Shown: positions 45,922-58,652, counted from the first letter of the stretch. The stretch: 64,000 bases of DNA from Glandiceps talaboti (GCF_964340395.1 NC_135556.1:17918142-17982141), one strand, 5' to 3'. A program made the numbers and translations. The notes: generated from the sequence alone by a model not told the origin.

Positions 45922-48900
45922 CAATTATTTGACAATGTGTATTTTCTTTCTGTACTACCATATGTTTCAAACTAAAAACTAAAAACAGATTGAGTATATT
46001 GGTTGAATGGAGAGTCAGTGCATTTCAGATTGCCAACAGTTGTTTTTGCCAAAGGCCAGTAAGAAGATAAATCTACCAGGATTCCCATGTCATTTTACCA
46101 GGGTTCCCAAACAAAACTAACCATACATACACTCTATTGGGAAACACTGCTATTTTTATCCCTTTCTCCCTTTCTGTTATCGTGGTTCCAAAACCTTAAC
46201 AAAAACACTGTATGACGTATGGCTACATGTAGATATGAATATGTATTTACATTCAACTTTCCTATGGTTGAATTCTAATTGATAACAAATTGATTGCAAG
46301 TACACTCTCTTCTTCTGACTTCATGAGCTATATCTTGTATTTTGAAATGAAAATGTAAATATTGTTTAGTTTTGAAAACTTGCTGGAAATTCAAGCCAAT
46401 TTTGTTCTTTAATTACAGCAGAATTATTGTTTACCTCTGAGTCAGTAGCTTGAGAGCGACATAGTGTTTTGATGATTTAAATATTTCAACCCAAATATTA
46501 GATTTGTAAACTTCAGCCACAAGACCCTGACTCTTAGTAAGTCAAAGACCAAGTGTATTCCCTTTGTACATTCTTAGGCAGCACAAAAAAGGATACAGAC
46601 ATTATAAAGATCATACTATTTGTATATTGCATATAATTATTGGCTCCGCTGTCAGCAACAGCTGAGCGACGCTTAAGGGTTAGCTTGATTCTCCATCGGC
46701 GCCCATCATCCGTCTCCATCCATCAACTTTTTATATTTTCATCTTCTTCTCCAAAACCGACAGTCAGAATACTTTGATATTTGGTGTGCATGTTTCTTGG
46801 GAGATGCTATTGAGATTTATTCATGCCAAGTTGATCTGGGCCATTTTCAGGTTTTGTTGGACTTTTTGTCAAAAATGATATTTTCAACTTCTTCTCAAAT
46901 AGATATTGTAAAGATCCTAATATTTGTATAATTATTGATAAAAGGTGTAATATTTTTTGATTGATAGGTCCTGGCCATGGAATCCAATTGAAATCAGGAA
47001 GATTAATTGTTCCAGCTAATGCCTTTTTCAAAGACAAAAAAAATGGTATTGTGCAAAACTATGATCCTTTATTGGGGGTTTCTTTCTTGTTGCATATACG
47101 ACACTAAGTATAACTGAAATCAAGAGATTGTCTGTGTGGACAATCATGTAAATTGTAATCCAAAATTTTGTCATGATGTGAGATATTTTTGTACATTTAG
47201 GATGAAAACTACAGTTATACTTACAATAATTCATAGATATTATTAGTACTCCCCAGATGTACATTCTATGATGAATATTAATGATTTAGCAGAGAAAGCA
47301 AAAGGGCATATATTTATGACTTGTTTTAATTTACCCTAAAGCAACTTAATCCAGATGTGAAAATTTTTCTGTTATATTTTCATATCTTATGCTATTTACT
47401 GAAACATAAATGATGTAGTATTACTTGTATTGAAATATAACAAAACAATTTTATCAAAGCCTGTCTACTTCAAAAATCGATGTGAAACAACATATGTCAA
47501 GTCTTTGTTTGTAACCCTATACATTGCAAAAAGCTATTAAAAATATGTGTAAAAACGTATACACATATTTTTGCGGGTAGCTCTTTTATGTACAATAACA
47601 AAGATTTTACACATTTATTAATCTTTTGCAATTTATTGAGTTACAAACAAAGACTTGACATAATATTGTGTCACATTGATTTGACGTCAAGTAGGAAGCC
47701 ATGATAAAATTTTTATAAATTAAAACAAATACCTAATCCTCATCCATATGGCCACTGTAAAGTAAGCAGGACATCACACCTAGGAACATGTAAGCATGTT
47801 TTATTTGTTATTTCAACAGGTGCCGTGGGACAGCGAGGCTGCGTTGATTATTCAGTGGTTCTATACAGTGATGATGGCGGAAGTCATTGGGAAGTTGGTG
47901 GCCGTGTACCGCTCGGAAAGGACAGACATGGAAATTTCATACAGACAAATGAAGTACAGGTAAAATATGTATGATAACTCTTAGAGAACGGAATGCATTT
48001 ACATGTACTAATACTATCAGGGCAGTAACACCATTGTGTGAATGAGATACATATTTTACCTGTGTTTCACTTGCCTTGCCTATCGCCAACACACAGTATT
48101 TCCCTGTCTGCCCTTGTCTTCGTATTTTGAAACAAAATTTCACGAGCAACACAGAGAACTAGACCATGAATAGGACTAACAAATGAGTTATCAAAGAGAA
48201 ATTTCCATATACCATAACACGTAAGGATTATACATGCATGGCATTGCCCAAAACGAGTGTGATATTGCTAATAAAAACAATGTTGCCCAAAACCAGTGTG
48301 ATATTGCTAATAAAAACAATGTTGCCCAAACCAGTGTGATATTGCTCATAAAAATAATGTGACATATATGCTCAAAACATGGGTGACATATTGCTCATAA
48401 AGAAAATGACATTGCTCATAAAAAAGTTGATATTAATGTTGCTCAAAATGTGTGTGACATTGCTCAAAACATACTGTAACAGCAAAAAAAAATTAAGATA
48501 TAATTACCACAAGAAACCACTCATCTAAATATCTAACTTCATAAATCAGTCTTTGTATAAGACAGTATTAATAATTGGTCAATACGAGTTCAAGCCTATT
48601 TCAACAGGTTTCCTCACTGAAAGAATATTTGGTTTGGAAAATGTCTAAACTTTTCCCTCCACTACCTCTACATCCCCAAATTTAAACAGAACACAGATAC
48701 TGTTGTACTCTTACATGTGTCATGAAGTCATTGCAGAATTGAAAAATGTAATATGTTTGTGTGTGTGTGTGTGTGTGTGTAATTATGTGTCTACCTGTCA
48801 CTGTGTCAATGTATTTGCTTGTTTGCCTGAATCTTTGACTTTTTTGTTCATATTTATTGATTTATGTGTCTGTCTGTCTGCCTGTCTGTCTGTCTGTCTG

Positions 48901-51803
48901 TCTGTGTCTGCATGCATGCATGCATGCATGTCTGTATACACACTCTTACTATCCATTACTCTGACTTGTCACTTTGTGTATTGCATAGGCTGTTGAAGTA
49001 GATGACAATGTTGTGTGTTTGAACAGTCGTACCCTCAGCTCTCACCATACACGTGCAATATCATGCAGTTACGATGGTGGTATCACATTCAAATATCCCA
49101 AGCTAGCACACAGATTAATTGAACCTGGATTCAAGGTCATCGGAGGAACAGTTATATCTGGAAACTTCTCTGGATGTCAGGTGAGGATAAGTCAAGTTGT
49201 TGACGGCATGAGGGGTATACGTCAGGGTAAATCACCAAACTGTAATTTGTAATTTGAAAATGACATACGATTCCATGGTCATATAAAGGTAATGAAAGTC
49301 AGCTGTTGAATCACCATTCATGATATATATACTTATATTAACAGTATTAGGCTTCTCATGACCCATCTGACTCTATATTTCATCATTTTGATAAAAAAAA
49401 AATGATAGTCAGATGGCAATGCCATCTGTAATGAAGTAGATTTACTAATATAAAGTAGTAAATGCCATTAGCTAAAAATTATCATTTATTTCTGAAATTT
49501 GGGAAATTGAAATAATAAAGCATATTGTTCAGCTTTTCTTTCTGGCTTTAATTGTCATTTCTATGTCTTTCAGATTGTTAAGTGCATATTATAATTTTGA
49601 AAGTTTCACCAAAATATACTAGTGCACTCACTTTTTTATCTGCTTTTTATCTTTGTTTTTAAACCACCTTAGTTAAATCAACCCATTATTTTTACAACAA
49701 AAAACACAGAATTAAGCGCAGTTGCCCTTGGGCAGCATAAACCATGTTTTATCATCTGAAGAATTATTTTATCTTTTTAGCTAGGCTACAACAGTGTCAA
49801 AGAAATTGCACATGATTTAATGAACTGGAACAATCTCACAAAAATAACATAGTTATTCCTCATCTCTTAAAGCTTAATGTGAAATACTAAGTTATAGTAT
49901 GAACCTGGAAATTTTCGCTACAGACTTATTTTTGCTAGAAAACAAAAAACGCAAAAATAAATAGTGACTTAAAATGCTTTCTTGTACATGAATACAATGT
50001 ACAGGTCTTGTAATTAGTAAAAATCAGTCTTTGACAACTAGCTGAAGACTGTAAAATTGCATAATTTTCTAGGAGCGAAAATATCAAGGTTTACATTATA
50101 TGAACAGCTGTCACCCATATTATGTACCAGTGATGCCTATCATATGACAAGCATGCTCACAACTTAGTGTGATCATTATTAAGTCTTCCTACTGTGTTAT
50201 GTTACCTCTTTTTATTCTATAAAATTGAAAATAAAATTCTCACTACTATTCTATGTTTTTTCGTGATCCAACAAACCCTATATTTCTACAATCCAATGAA
50301 ATAAAATAAGATAAAAATATTTGTAAAAATAGACACTCTGTATAACAGGATCAGAAAAAAAAAGTACATCATCACATGATAAGAGTGTAACACCACGAGG
50401 ATGTATCTGGGCAAAAATTATCATTTGTTGGTAAATTCCGAATTCAGTAAAACATATGGTGCATATTGTCCTGACTTGCCATTTTTAAAACAAACTGTTT
50501 AAAAGTATTAATGAATTGAAAGCATCACCAACATGTACAAACACATACATTTTTTTTTTCATTTTTCTTCTTTTTAACTGATCCACCATTTTGACAATAG
50601 ATGATACCATGAGAAAGCTAGAAATAAATAAAAATAGCCATCCTTATTGAGTTAACTCAAACAGCTATAGAGTAATATACTGTACATCGTAATATCAGGC
50701 TGAGCACGTTTCTGTTACAGCGGTTACCAGTAAATCTTCATCATGTGAAAAACTGAAAAATTATTGCATATATATAATCTACTTTATATTAGCAAATCTA
50801 CTTACACATATGTGTGTGACCACAATCTTTGAAATGGTAATATTAAATTGTTAAAAAGTAAAATACAATGCCATTTCATACCACAAAACATTGTACCAAT
50901 ATACCATACCAGACCAGACGGTACCAGACCACACAATACCATTTCATACCATGTCCAAGAAGAATGAAATAAAGTGCTATATATAGTGCTACCACATGGA
51001 TGTTTGGCTAGTAAGTCTGGGATGACTGTTGGGGGCTCTTCTATTGAAATAGCTACCAGTAATATTTGCACCCTGCAGAAACACTGGTATTACATGCATA
51101 TAGTGATTCTTCTATAATCATTGATGCAAGGCCAATATTGCATATAGTCAGTGTGTCAAAACGTTTTATTGTGGGTCAGCATAATCAGATCTTGGGTTTC
51201 CTACGAGTCACTACTTAGTAAGGAATAAGGGAACATCCAATTTTGGTGGGTCATCACAGAGTAGGAGATGGGGGAACATATTTTGACGAATCACAAAGAA
51301 ATGTCAATGGTACCCACTACATCATATTTGCTCAGAGAGCACACTTAATGGAGTAGACACTCATACATGTGTTTTAACTGATGACTGACTTAGAGCTCTT
51401 TTTGCATGAAAAAAAAGACGTTACATTTATTTACTACAGTATTTTCATTGTTTTACTTTTTCCATAACAGGCCAGTGTAATAGCATTTCCAGCACCTCCC
51501 AACACAGTTTTCAATGTTAACGTGACCAAAACTTGGGTGTTGTTCTCAAACCCAGCTGATGCTATGGAGAGGAAAGATACATCTATACGACTGAGTAAAG
51601 ATGGCATGAAGACGTGGAGTTTGCCATGGACAATCAACTTTGAAGCTGGGGCCTACTCAGACCTCACATATTTTGAAACTGAAGAGGGCATCAACAGAGT
51701 GCAGAACTTTGGTATCCTATACGAAAAAGGCTTTCGAGATGCGTATGAAACAATCGTTTTCAGAACTTTCACATTAAATGATGTCCTTGCAGGAATTTTG
51801 TAG
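42588..51803 (+). CDS. Sialidase (GH33 exo-alpha-sialidase, NEU2/3/4-like), 5' exon missing
   Basis: Removes terminal sialic acids from glycoconjugates. Exons: 42588-42758, then either 43217-43352 or 43518-43653, then 45597-45690, 46968-47045, 47820-47959, 48989-49180, 51471-51803 (TAG). Phases fit with one of the two alternative exons, giving about 381 codons; human NEU2 has 380 residues. Visible motifs are (R)IPALVYKDD (RIP), Asp boxes SLDNGMTW, SDDGGSHW, SYDGGITF and SKDGMKTW, GPGHGIQLKSGRL, and NEVQAVEV with the catalytic-type Glu. The second Arg lies in LNSRTL, the third near MERKDTSIRL, and the nucleophile Tyr in AGAYSDLTYFE. No signal peptide or lysosomal tag is visible in the part present. 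The first exon should end YR-like before IPAL. Confidence 0.92.
43217..43352 (+). CDS. Sialidase alternative exon a (136 nt)
   Basis: Acceptor TTTTTCAG, donor CAAAG/GTAAAT. Encodes (R)TMNPTPIVDKQRGAIVFIF then SLYPDSGEKDLL and SVHMTK. Starts in phase 2 and ends in phase 0. Homologous to, and the same length as, the exon at 43518-43653. Confidence 0.85.
43518..43653 (+). CDS. Sialidase alternative exon b (136 nt)
   Basis: Acceptor TATTTTAG, donor CTAAG/GTAATA. Encodes (R)TMNPTPVVDNVRNAVVML then VSYSAEYDQFD and SLHFTK. 19 of 46 residues match exon a, densest at both ends. Joining a to b, or skipping both, breaks the frame, so they should be used one at a time. Confidence 0.82.
45875..45917 (+). 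repeat. (AAAT)n microsatellite
   Basis: About ten AAAT units after a sialidase exon, in the intron. Confidence 0.85.
47450..47765. mobile_element. Palindromic MITE, copy 1 (relative of 53585-53930)
   Basis: ATGTCAAGTCTTTGTTTGTA and its complement TTACAAACAAAGACTTGACA form inverted arms around a short centre. The right end reads CATCCATATGGCCACTGTAA. It lies in the sialidase intron just before the exon at 47820. Confidence 0.75.
48230..48480 (+). repeat. About 40-bp degenerate minisatellite in sialidase intron
   Basis: Units of TTGCCCAAAACGAGTGTGAT then ATTGCTAATAAAAACAATG repeat about five times with growing divergence. Confidence 0.75.
48757..48935 (+). repeat. (GT)n and (TCTG)n microsatellites
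   Basis: A GT run at 48757-48781 and a TCTG/GCAT run at about 48865-48932, close to the acceptor of the exon at 48989. Confidence 0.85.
50870..50960 (+). repeat. Short degenerate CATACCA-type tandem repeat
   Basis: Clustered ATACCAGACCAGACGGTACC and CATTTCATACCA motifs in the long last sialidase intron. Confidence 0.5.
51471..51803 (+). CDS. Sialidase terminal exon with last Asp box and catalytic Tyr
   Basis: Acceptor CCATAACAG/GCC. Encodes ASVIAFPAPPNTVFNVNVT, TWVLFSNPAD, SKDGMKTWSLPW, AGAYSDLTYFETEEG and FGILYEKGFRDAYETIVFRT, then stops at TAG. The GAYSDL stretch equals the GYSDL that carries the active-site Tyr of animal sialidases. Confidence 0.9.
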   Translation, partial: ASVIAFPAPPNTVFNVNVTKTWVLFSNPADAMERKDTSIRLSKDGMKTWSLPWTINFEAGAYSDLTYFETEEGINRVQNFGILYEKGFRDAYETIVFRTFTLNDVLAGIL

Positions 51804-52509
51804 TTTTATGTAATAGTTAAAATATGGTTACGAGCTGCTTTATAGGATTTAACAACACTTTTTGGGCAAATGTCGGTTATTTGACCTTTGACCCAACAAA
51901 GCCATGTTAAATCTTTTAAACAAGCAAGGAGACATATTATAACGAAATTTACTGCAATTTTGATATTACAGTTTTCCCTCAATAATATCGTTGTTTAATA
52001 GTACCGAGTAGCACTTTACTGCTTCGCTCTTGTTTTAATTAGTAAAATGAAAGTAGGAACCTGTTCGTTAAAACAAATCTCTTCATACCATAGTGGTTAA
52101 GAAATAGGTGTAATGATAGATAAGGTCTATATTTGACATCAAGTTGAGGTATTGATGATTGTTTTAACGTACATTCTACCCGGCAAAGAACAGGACTTAC
52201 TGTAAACTCGCAACAAAGTCTTACAGTCTATGTGGCAGGACATGTACCATAAAAGAAGCTTACAGCTGTACTTGTGGATGCATTCTACCCTAAGTATTTT
52301 CCTATGTTGACTAGAAAGTGTGTTGTTTATATTAACCAGTTTTTCCCTGCTAACATGCTGCCTTACTGATATTCCGCTGAAACTTTACAAAAAAGCATGT
52401 CTTCATTGAAGACATAGTTCCCAACATTTCAACTTACTAAGCTGAATTTTATGGCAATTAAATAACAGCCATTCAGTTAAAATTGCTGAAGTTCAAAGAA
52501 TCTAACATT

Positions 52510-53170
52510 GAACTACAGTATTTGACATTTGTGCAAGGTTTGGTTGAAATTGACATGTGTCACAATGTTTAACACAGATGGCACTGTAGTGTACAGCCCT
52601 GTAGTAAATGGTGCTGTATTAGATCTTACCACATGTTGGCATCTAACCTAATCATTAAATTAGTGTTAAAGTCATTTTGTTAGGTCTTGTAGAAAGTAAA
52701 ATGGTGACTAGGTGTGTAAAAAAAAAATTCAGCATATGCATGTCAAATGGGTGCATATACACATTGAATTCTTTTTGTTATTTGACCTTGACCACAAGGT
52801 CAAAGGTCAATGTCTCCGTAGAAAATGCAATATGGATGTGTGTAGACACTCAAATGGGGTCTCTATCTGTTAAGCTTCCAGGCTTAGTTGTTAAAATCTG
52901 AATTTTAGTGAGAAATATGGCTGCCATTCAGCCTTAATGAAGGTTGAAAAACAAAGTATGTACATATGTGGACTACTGTATGTGACATTTGTGCCAGGTT
53001 TACCTGAAATTGACCCATATAGACTTTGAAACCTTTTGGTTATTTGACCTTGAACAGAGGTCAAGGTCAAAGGTCAACATCTCATTAGCAAGCTTAATAG
53101 TCACAGATAATATATGCAGATCTGATGGAAGCCTGAACATTCAGAAACCTAGAGTTCACACCTACTACTA
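52510..53170 (+). repeat. Two tandem copies of an interspersed repeat carrying GGTCAAAGGTCA
   Basis: Two copies start at about 52514 and 52973 (GACATTTGTGCAAGGTTTGG versus GACATTTGTGCCAGGTTTAC). Each contains CAAGGTCAAAGGTCAA (52796 and 53063). Likely 3' parts of a retroelement family. No gene is visible between 51804 and 54040. Confidence 0.6.
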
Positions 53171-53584
53171 GTTTTCATTCTGACATTAGCCCTGGAGTAA
53201 TGCGTGCATTTAGACTTATTTTGCACTTTGAAAAACCAAAAAAATTGTAGCACAAGATAGATACAAGAGAGTCGTATCACAAATTAAAGTCATAAACAGC
53301 AACTTGGCTGTGTGTTCCATCCCTTTGAACGCTTTAACAATTATTACTTTAAACTATGGCTGAAATGTTCATGAAAAGACAATCCTTTTTGTTATCAGAG
53401 ACTTTTCATTTATAATTTGTACATTATAGTTGGTAAACCAGAAACTCCAAAAAGAATTCTTTAAGCCATGTAGCTTACAAGTATCTTTTTAAGTATTTTT
53501 ATGTATTTTGTATTCTTGGACTGCCATAAAATGGCAGATGGGGTTCACATGTTGAAAATTAATCACTGTTTATTTATTTTGCTT

Positions 53585-53930
53585 AAAATGGCAATGTTGA
53601 TGAAAATTGGGAATGTATTTTGAATTTTTTAATCTATAAAACAACTTTGCTATGTTTTTCTACTTGCAAAAAACAATGTGAAATAACATACACCAAGTCC
53701 TTGTTTGTAACTCAATTAATTGCAAAATGATGCACAAAAGTGTGAAAAAGTTTGTACGTACAATAAGAAACATTTTACACATATTATTAATGCTTTGCAA
53801 TGTATTGAGTTACAAACAAGGACTTGGTATATGTTATTTCACATTGTTTTTGCAAGTAGAAAAACATAGTAAAGTTGTTTTTAAAATCCAAAATAAATGC
53901 CCCATTCTCATCCATATGGCCACTTTAATA
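53585..53930. mobile_element. Palindromic MITE, copy 2
   Basis: A near-perfect inverted repeat. ACCAAGTCCTTGTTTGTAAC is answered by GTTACAAACAAGGACTTGGT, with arms of about 110 bp and diverged outer ends (AAAATGGC and GCCACTTTA). Same family as 47450-47765. Confidence 0.8.
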
Positions 53931-54050
53931 TGTTTTAATGTTGATGGTGTTAATAATAGTGTTTTTATGGTTATTTTATTAGAATGAATAATTATGTCAA
54001 ATGGGATGTATAATTCATTTACTACGTATTTGATTCCATTGGTATTTAAC

Positions 54051-54191
54051 TAGATTGTCGACATTCGCTCGCTTCGGCCCTCGATATCAGTATGCGATTA
54101 TAGTAGTATTGCGCCGGATCGGAGCGCAGCAACGACTTAAGTTTAGATAAAATGTAGGGGAAAAAAGGCGCGAGCGACTGTCGACAGTCTA
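54051..54191. mobile_element. 141-bp CpG-rich MITE with 9-bp target duplication
   Basis: Terminal inverted repeats TAGATTGTCGACATTCGCTC and the complement of GAGCGACTGTCGACAGTCTA. GTATTTAAC flanks both sides (54042-54050 and 54192-54200). The interior is GC/CpG-rich, unlike the AT-rich surroundings. Target length of 8-9 bp points to the hAT or Mutator superfamilies. Confidence 0.82.
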
Positions 54192-54954
54192 GTATTTAAC
54201 AACTCTTTCACATAATTGGATAAAATTAAGAGTTCAAATTTATGCAAACTATAAATTTGTTGTTACTACCAAACCAGAAAGACTCCAGATTTTCAGTTAG
54301 GCCAAACAATTTTTTTTTAAATCGCATGATTTTTTATTACTAATTATACAAACAAAATACAGGCTCTGATAGCATGTACATACATGAAATGTTACATTTG
54401 ATCTCACTGTGAACACAAATAAACAGTTATGTGTCTGAATCTTCCTTGTTAGGGATGTTGATTTGTGTTCACACTGAGATAAAATGTATCATTTGATATC
54501 CTTGTTAGCAATCAGTGTCTATATTTTATGTAATTTTGAACAAGAAACCATTGTATGAGACGGAAAAAAACATTGTGCAGCATTATTGAGACTCTATAGT
54601 CACTCTGGTTTTGTAATATAACACTTTCAAATAAATCAATTTAGTATAATAACACTGTGTTTACATGAATGTTTTGATTCTGTGACAGACTGAATTAGTA
54701 GCTACTTCCCTTGATTTCACCTGTCATCATTTTAGACTATTGTGCAAGAGGTGTCTGCTCCAAGCATAAACCCAAAGTCCCTTACTAAGTTACTATCAAC
54801 TCAATAGTTGACTGGACTGAAAATGTGGAGGTAAATCTTGATCGACTGACAGTCACGATTCCCGAATGATTGATAGAGTTACTGACCATGAATCTGTGAA
54901 TGCTGGTTTGAGCTTTGCTAATGCTGTTTCTTTCTAACCATACTTGTACAACTG

Positions 54955-55415
54955 ACAATAAACCCAGGACCTGGTAGGATAGAGGTTGCAACTGACAGTA
55001 AACCCAGCTGTATAATTGAGGACCTGGTAGGATAGGGGTTGCAACTGACAGTAAACCCAGCTGTATAATTGAGGACTTGGTAGGATAGGGGTTGCAACTG
55101 ACAGTAAACCCAGCTGTATAATTGACGACCTGGTAGGATAGGGGTTGCAACTGACAGTAAATCCTGCTGTATAATTGACGACCTGGTAGGATAGGGGTTG
55201 CAACTGACAGTAAACCCAGCTGTATAATTGACGACCTGGTAGGATAGGGGTTGCAACTGACAGTAAATCCTGCTGTATAATTGATGACCTGGTAGGATAG
55301 GGGTTGCAACTGACAGTAAACCCAGCTGTATAATTGACGACCTGGTAGGATAGGGGTTGCAACTGACAGTAAATCCTGCTGTATAATTGAGGACCTGGTA
55401 GGATAGGGGTTGCAA
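54955..55415 (+). repeat. 53-bp minisatellite, 8 copies
   Basis: Unit starts GACCTGGTAGGATAGGGGTT, then GCAACTGACAGTAAACCCAG, then CTGTATAATTGA. Variants ACCCAG and ATCCTG alternate. All three minus-strand frames are open across the array, producing an artefactual 215-codon frame. Confidence 0.92.
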
Positions 55416-55829
55416 AATGTAAACACTTTCATTCACACCTACAGAGGCTGTGATGTGTTGTATGCTTCCCAGTGAGTTGTGAGAATATACAAGGGCCATT
55501 ATAGGTCCTTACTCAGGGTAAAGTGGTGTGAGCACAGTGTGGAAAAGATAATACAAAAAAAACTGACATCAGGCTATTGTTACAAAAAGGGGTCATCTTT
55601 ATTGTATATATTCACACACAGGAATTCCTGTATAAATGGCAAATTAAATCATTCCATGCTTTTATTCTCATCTACCCATGATTTCATATACCACTATTGG
55701 TGCTGGTGTACAGGTCATACCATACTGAAGTTAGATCACACTGTGTACTTTCAGTCACACAAATAATGGTCATGTCAGTGAATCATGTCATATTATACTT
55801 ATTTTAAGTAGCCATGTCAGGTGCAACAA

Positions 55830-56870
55830 TACTGTATTTCAAATGAGGCAGGTCATGCTTGACATTGCAGCACTGTACACTGTATTTCAAATGACACAGG
55901 TCATACTAGACATTACAGCACTGGTGCAGTATTTCAAATGACACAGGTCATGCTAGACATTTACAGTATTGCAGGTTGTATTTCATATGACACAGGTCAT
56001 CTTAGACATTACAGTATTGCAGGCTGTATTTTATATGACAGGTCATCTTAGACATTACAGTATTGCAGGCTGTATTTCATATGACACAGGTCACCTTAGA
56101 CATTACAATACTGCAGGCTGTATTTTATATGACAGGTCATCTTAGACATTACAGTATTGCAGGTTGTATTTCATATGACACAGGTCATCTTAGACATTAC
56201 AGTATTGCAGGCTGTATTTCATATGACACAGGTCATGCTAGACATTTACAGCATTGCAGGTTGTATTTCATATGACACAGGTCATCTTAGACATTACAGT
56301 ATTGCAGACTGTATTTCATATGACACAGGTCATCTTAGACATTACAGTATTGCAGGCTGTATTTCATATGACACAGGTCACCTTAGACATTACAGTACTG
56401 CAGGCTGTATTTCATATGACACAGGTCATCTTAGACATTACAGTACTGCAGGCTGTATTTCATATGACACAGGTCATCTTAGACATTACAGTATTGCAGG
56501 TTGTATTTTATATGACAGGTCATCTTAGACATTACAGTATTGCAGGCTGTATTTTATATGACAGGTCATCTTAGACATTACAGTATTGCAGGCTGTATTT
56601 TATATGACAGGTCATCTTAGACATTACAGTATTGCAGGCTGTATTTTATATGACAGGTCATCTTAGACATTACAATACTGCAGGCTGTATTTCATATGAC
56701 ACAGGTCACCTTAGACATTACAGTACTGCAGGCTGTATTTCATATGACACAGGTCATCTTAGACATTTACAGTATTGCAGGCTGTATTTCATATGACACA
56801 GGTCACCTTAGACATTACAGTATTGCAGGCTGTATTTCATATGACACAGGTCACCTTAGACCCCAGTAAA
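55830..56870 (+). repeat. About 48-bp minisatellite, about 21 copies
   Basis: Unit CATTACAGTATTGCAGGCTG then TATTTCATATGACACAGG then TCATCTTAGA. A shorter 44-45 bp variant lacks the ACAC step (TATATGACAGG). Runs of long and short variants alternate. Confidence 0.92.
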
Positions 56871-56879
56871 ATAAGTGGG

Positions 56880-57300
56880 AAACTCAAGTAGATTTTACCT
56901 TCTTATCTTAGGCCTAACAAAAAAAATTGTGTGGTTCCAATTATGCTCAATTTTAGAATAGGTGGGGTAGATAGATTTTTTATTGTATTTTTTTTTTCAT
57001 ATGTGAGTGTCTATTTCAGGTAGTCATGTTTTCCATTGTTTTTCATATAGTCTCTGTGTTATTGATTTCTTCTCATCAGATGTCCAGCCATTACAGATTG
57101 GAAGAACAGTTTTATATTGCCTTTTTAAGTTGACGTCAGTTTCCGATACCAATATTTCTTGCAAGACTTCACAATTTTCATGATTTTATTATATTTTTCT
57201 TGAATACATGAAAAAAAGTTCAGGGTTGGCGTAAAAAACTAGGTGGGGGTCGGGCAACCGAAACCAAACAATTTTTTTTAGGCCTTAGCAAAAACACTTA
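56880..57300 (-). mobile_element. MITE-like repeat, copy 2 (inverted relative at 21720-22110)
   Basis: Aligns over its length with the reverse complement of the copy in MAO intron 1 (AATTATGCTCAATTTTAGAA, GGAAGAACAGTTTTATATTG). The outer ends show CTTAGGCCTAACAAAAAAAA type inverted termini. Confidence 0.65.
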
Positions 57301-57749
57301 TAGTATTGTAAACAATACACATACTGTTTCTCTAAATGGTACTCAAATTCACTGGAAGAGTTAAACTGACTTTTTGAGTTTTTTCCAAACTTTTTACTTA
57401 TTATTCACACCTGACAATATATAATTATATCAGTCTGCTATGCTATCCATTTATAATACTTTGCTTTAGGTACAAATATGTATGAAAATATATGAAAATC
57501 ATGAAATGTCATATTAGAGTCTTGCATGGCAGTGTAAAGTCATAACGTACACACCGGGCAAACTCAATATCATCAAATATATAGTGGATAGTATATAGGA
57601 GGTAAAAGTTTGGGTTGTTATAATAACAATCCTTTCAAATGTTAAAACATTCCACTCACATCACTTAATAGGTCAATATACTGGACATTATCAAAATCCA
57701 GAAGATAAAAGATTGATTCATCAAAACATATGATAGCCTGTTTGCAGCG

Positions 57750-58122
57750 CTTACGGTATATTCTGTTCGATCTCTCATACCGTAGGATTATAACTAGAAT
57801 TGCAAATGGCCGTTGATATGGTTTAAAAATCTCAATGCATAATTGCAAAATCATCATGTCATCACCACGGTGTATTCAAATGTATGCAGACGACACACAT
57901 GCAAATGAAGTGTATGCAGATGAAGACACATCTCGACTGCACATCTTCATCTGCATATGCTTCATTTGCATGTGTCTTTATATTTGCATAAATTTAAATA
58001 CACCATGGTGATCATGATGACAAGCTGCTTCACTGATTGGGCAATTTTGCATTGAGATTTTCAAATCGTATTAACAGCTATTTCCATTCTAGTTACAAGC
58101 CTATGGTACGAGAATACCGTAA
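57750..58122. mobile_element. About 370-bp palindromic foldback/MITE
   Basis: Outer TTACGGTAT and ATACCGTAA termini. Long arms share CACGGTGTATTCAAAT and ATTTAAATACACCATG, and the central arms are GCAGATGAAGA and TCTTCATCTGC. No coding frame. Confidence 0.75.
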
Positions 58123-58652
58123 CCACTAACCATTCGTTGGTTTCATTTGAGAACTCTTTCTCATATGCGCTAGAGTTCATGTAAACTTCAGTAAATTCAA
58201 AAAACCTATGCTGCAAACCATTAAAAAGGTTCACATCTGAATATCAAAAACAGTACAGTAACCATGGTAATATAAGTTATCACTGTTTGAGATGATAGGT
58301 AGTAATATGAGTACAAAAATAGCTTGAATTAATCTTCACCATATAAGTTGATATGGCCTTTCCAATAAGAATAAAATGGCAAGATATCTGCAAAGAGTTA
58401 ATATCCATATCAAAATCTATGGACACACTAGGTCTTTCAAGACAGTGAGATCATATAGTGCTCACTGCAAATTAAAGTTCCCAAAGCCACATGTCTTGGG
58501 TCTTGGGCCTTGTTTCGGTATACCCTTGTCAGAGTGGGTTCTCTCGCATTTTTTCAATGTGATTCAGGTTCCTTTCAGCCCTTTACCCGAACCCACTTGT
58601 TCCATATTATGCTGTATGTGTACACCTAGTCTTCAATTCATACAGGTGTACA

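Noticed and set aside
54785-55499. Frames of 215, 193 and 142 codons on the minus strand
   Set aside because: All three frames are open only because the 53-bp unit lacks stops; a minisatellite, not a gene.
56063-56574. Repeat-peptide frames over the 48-bp array
   Set aside because: The unit is a multiple of three without stops. The shorter 44-45 bp variants break the frame.
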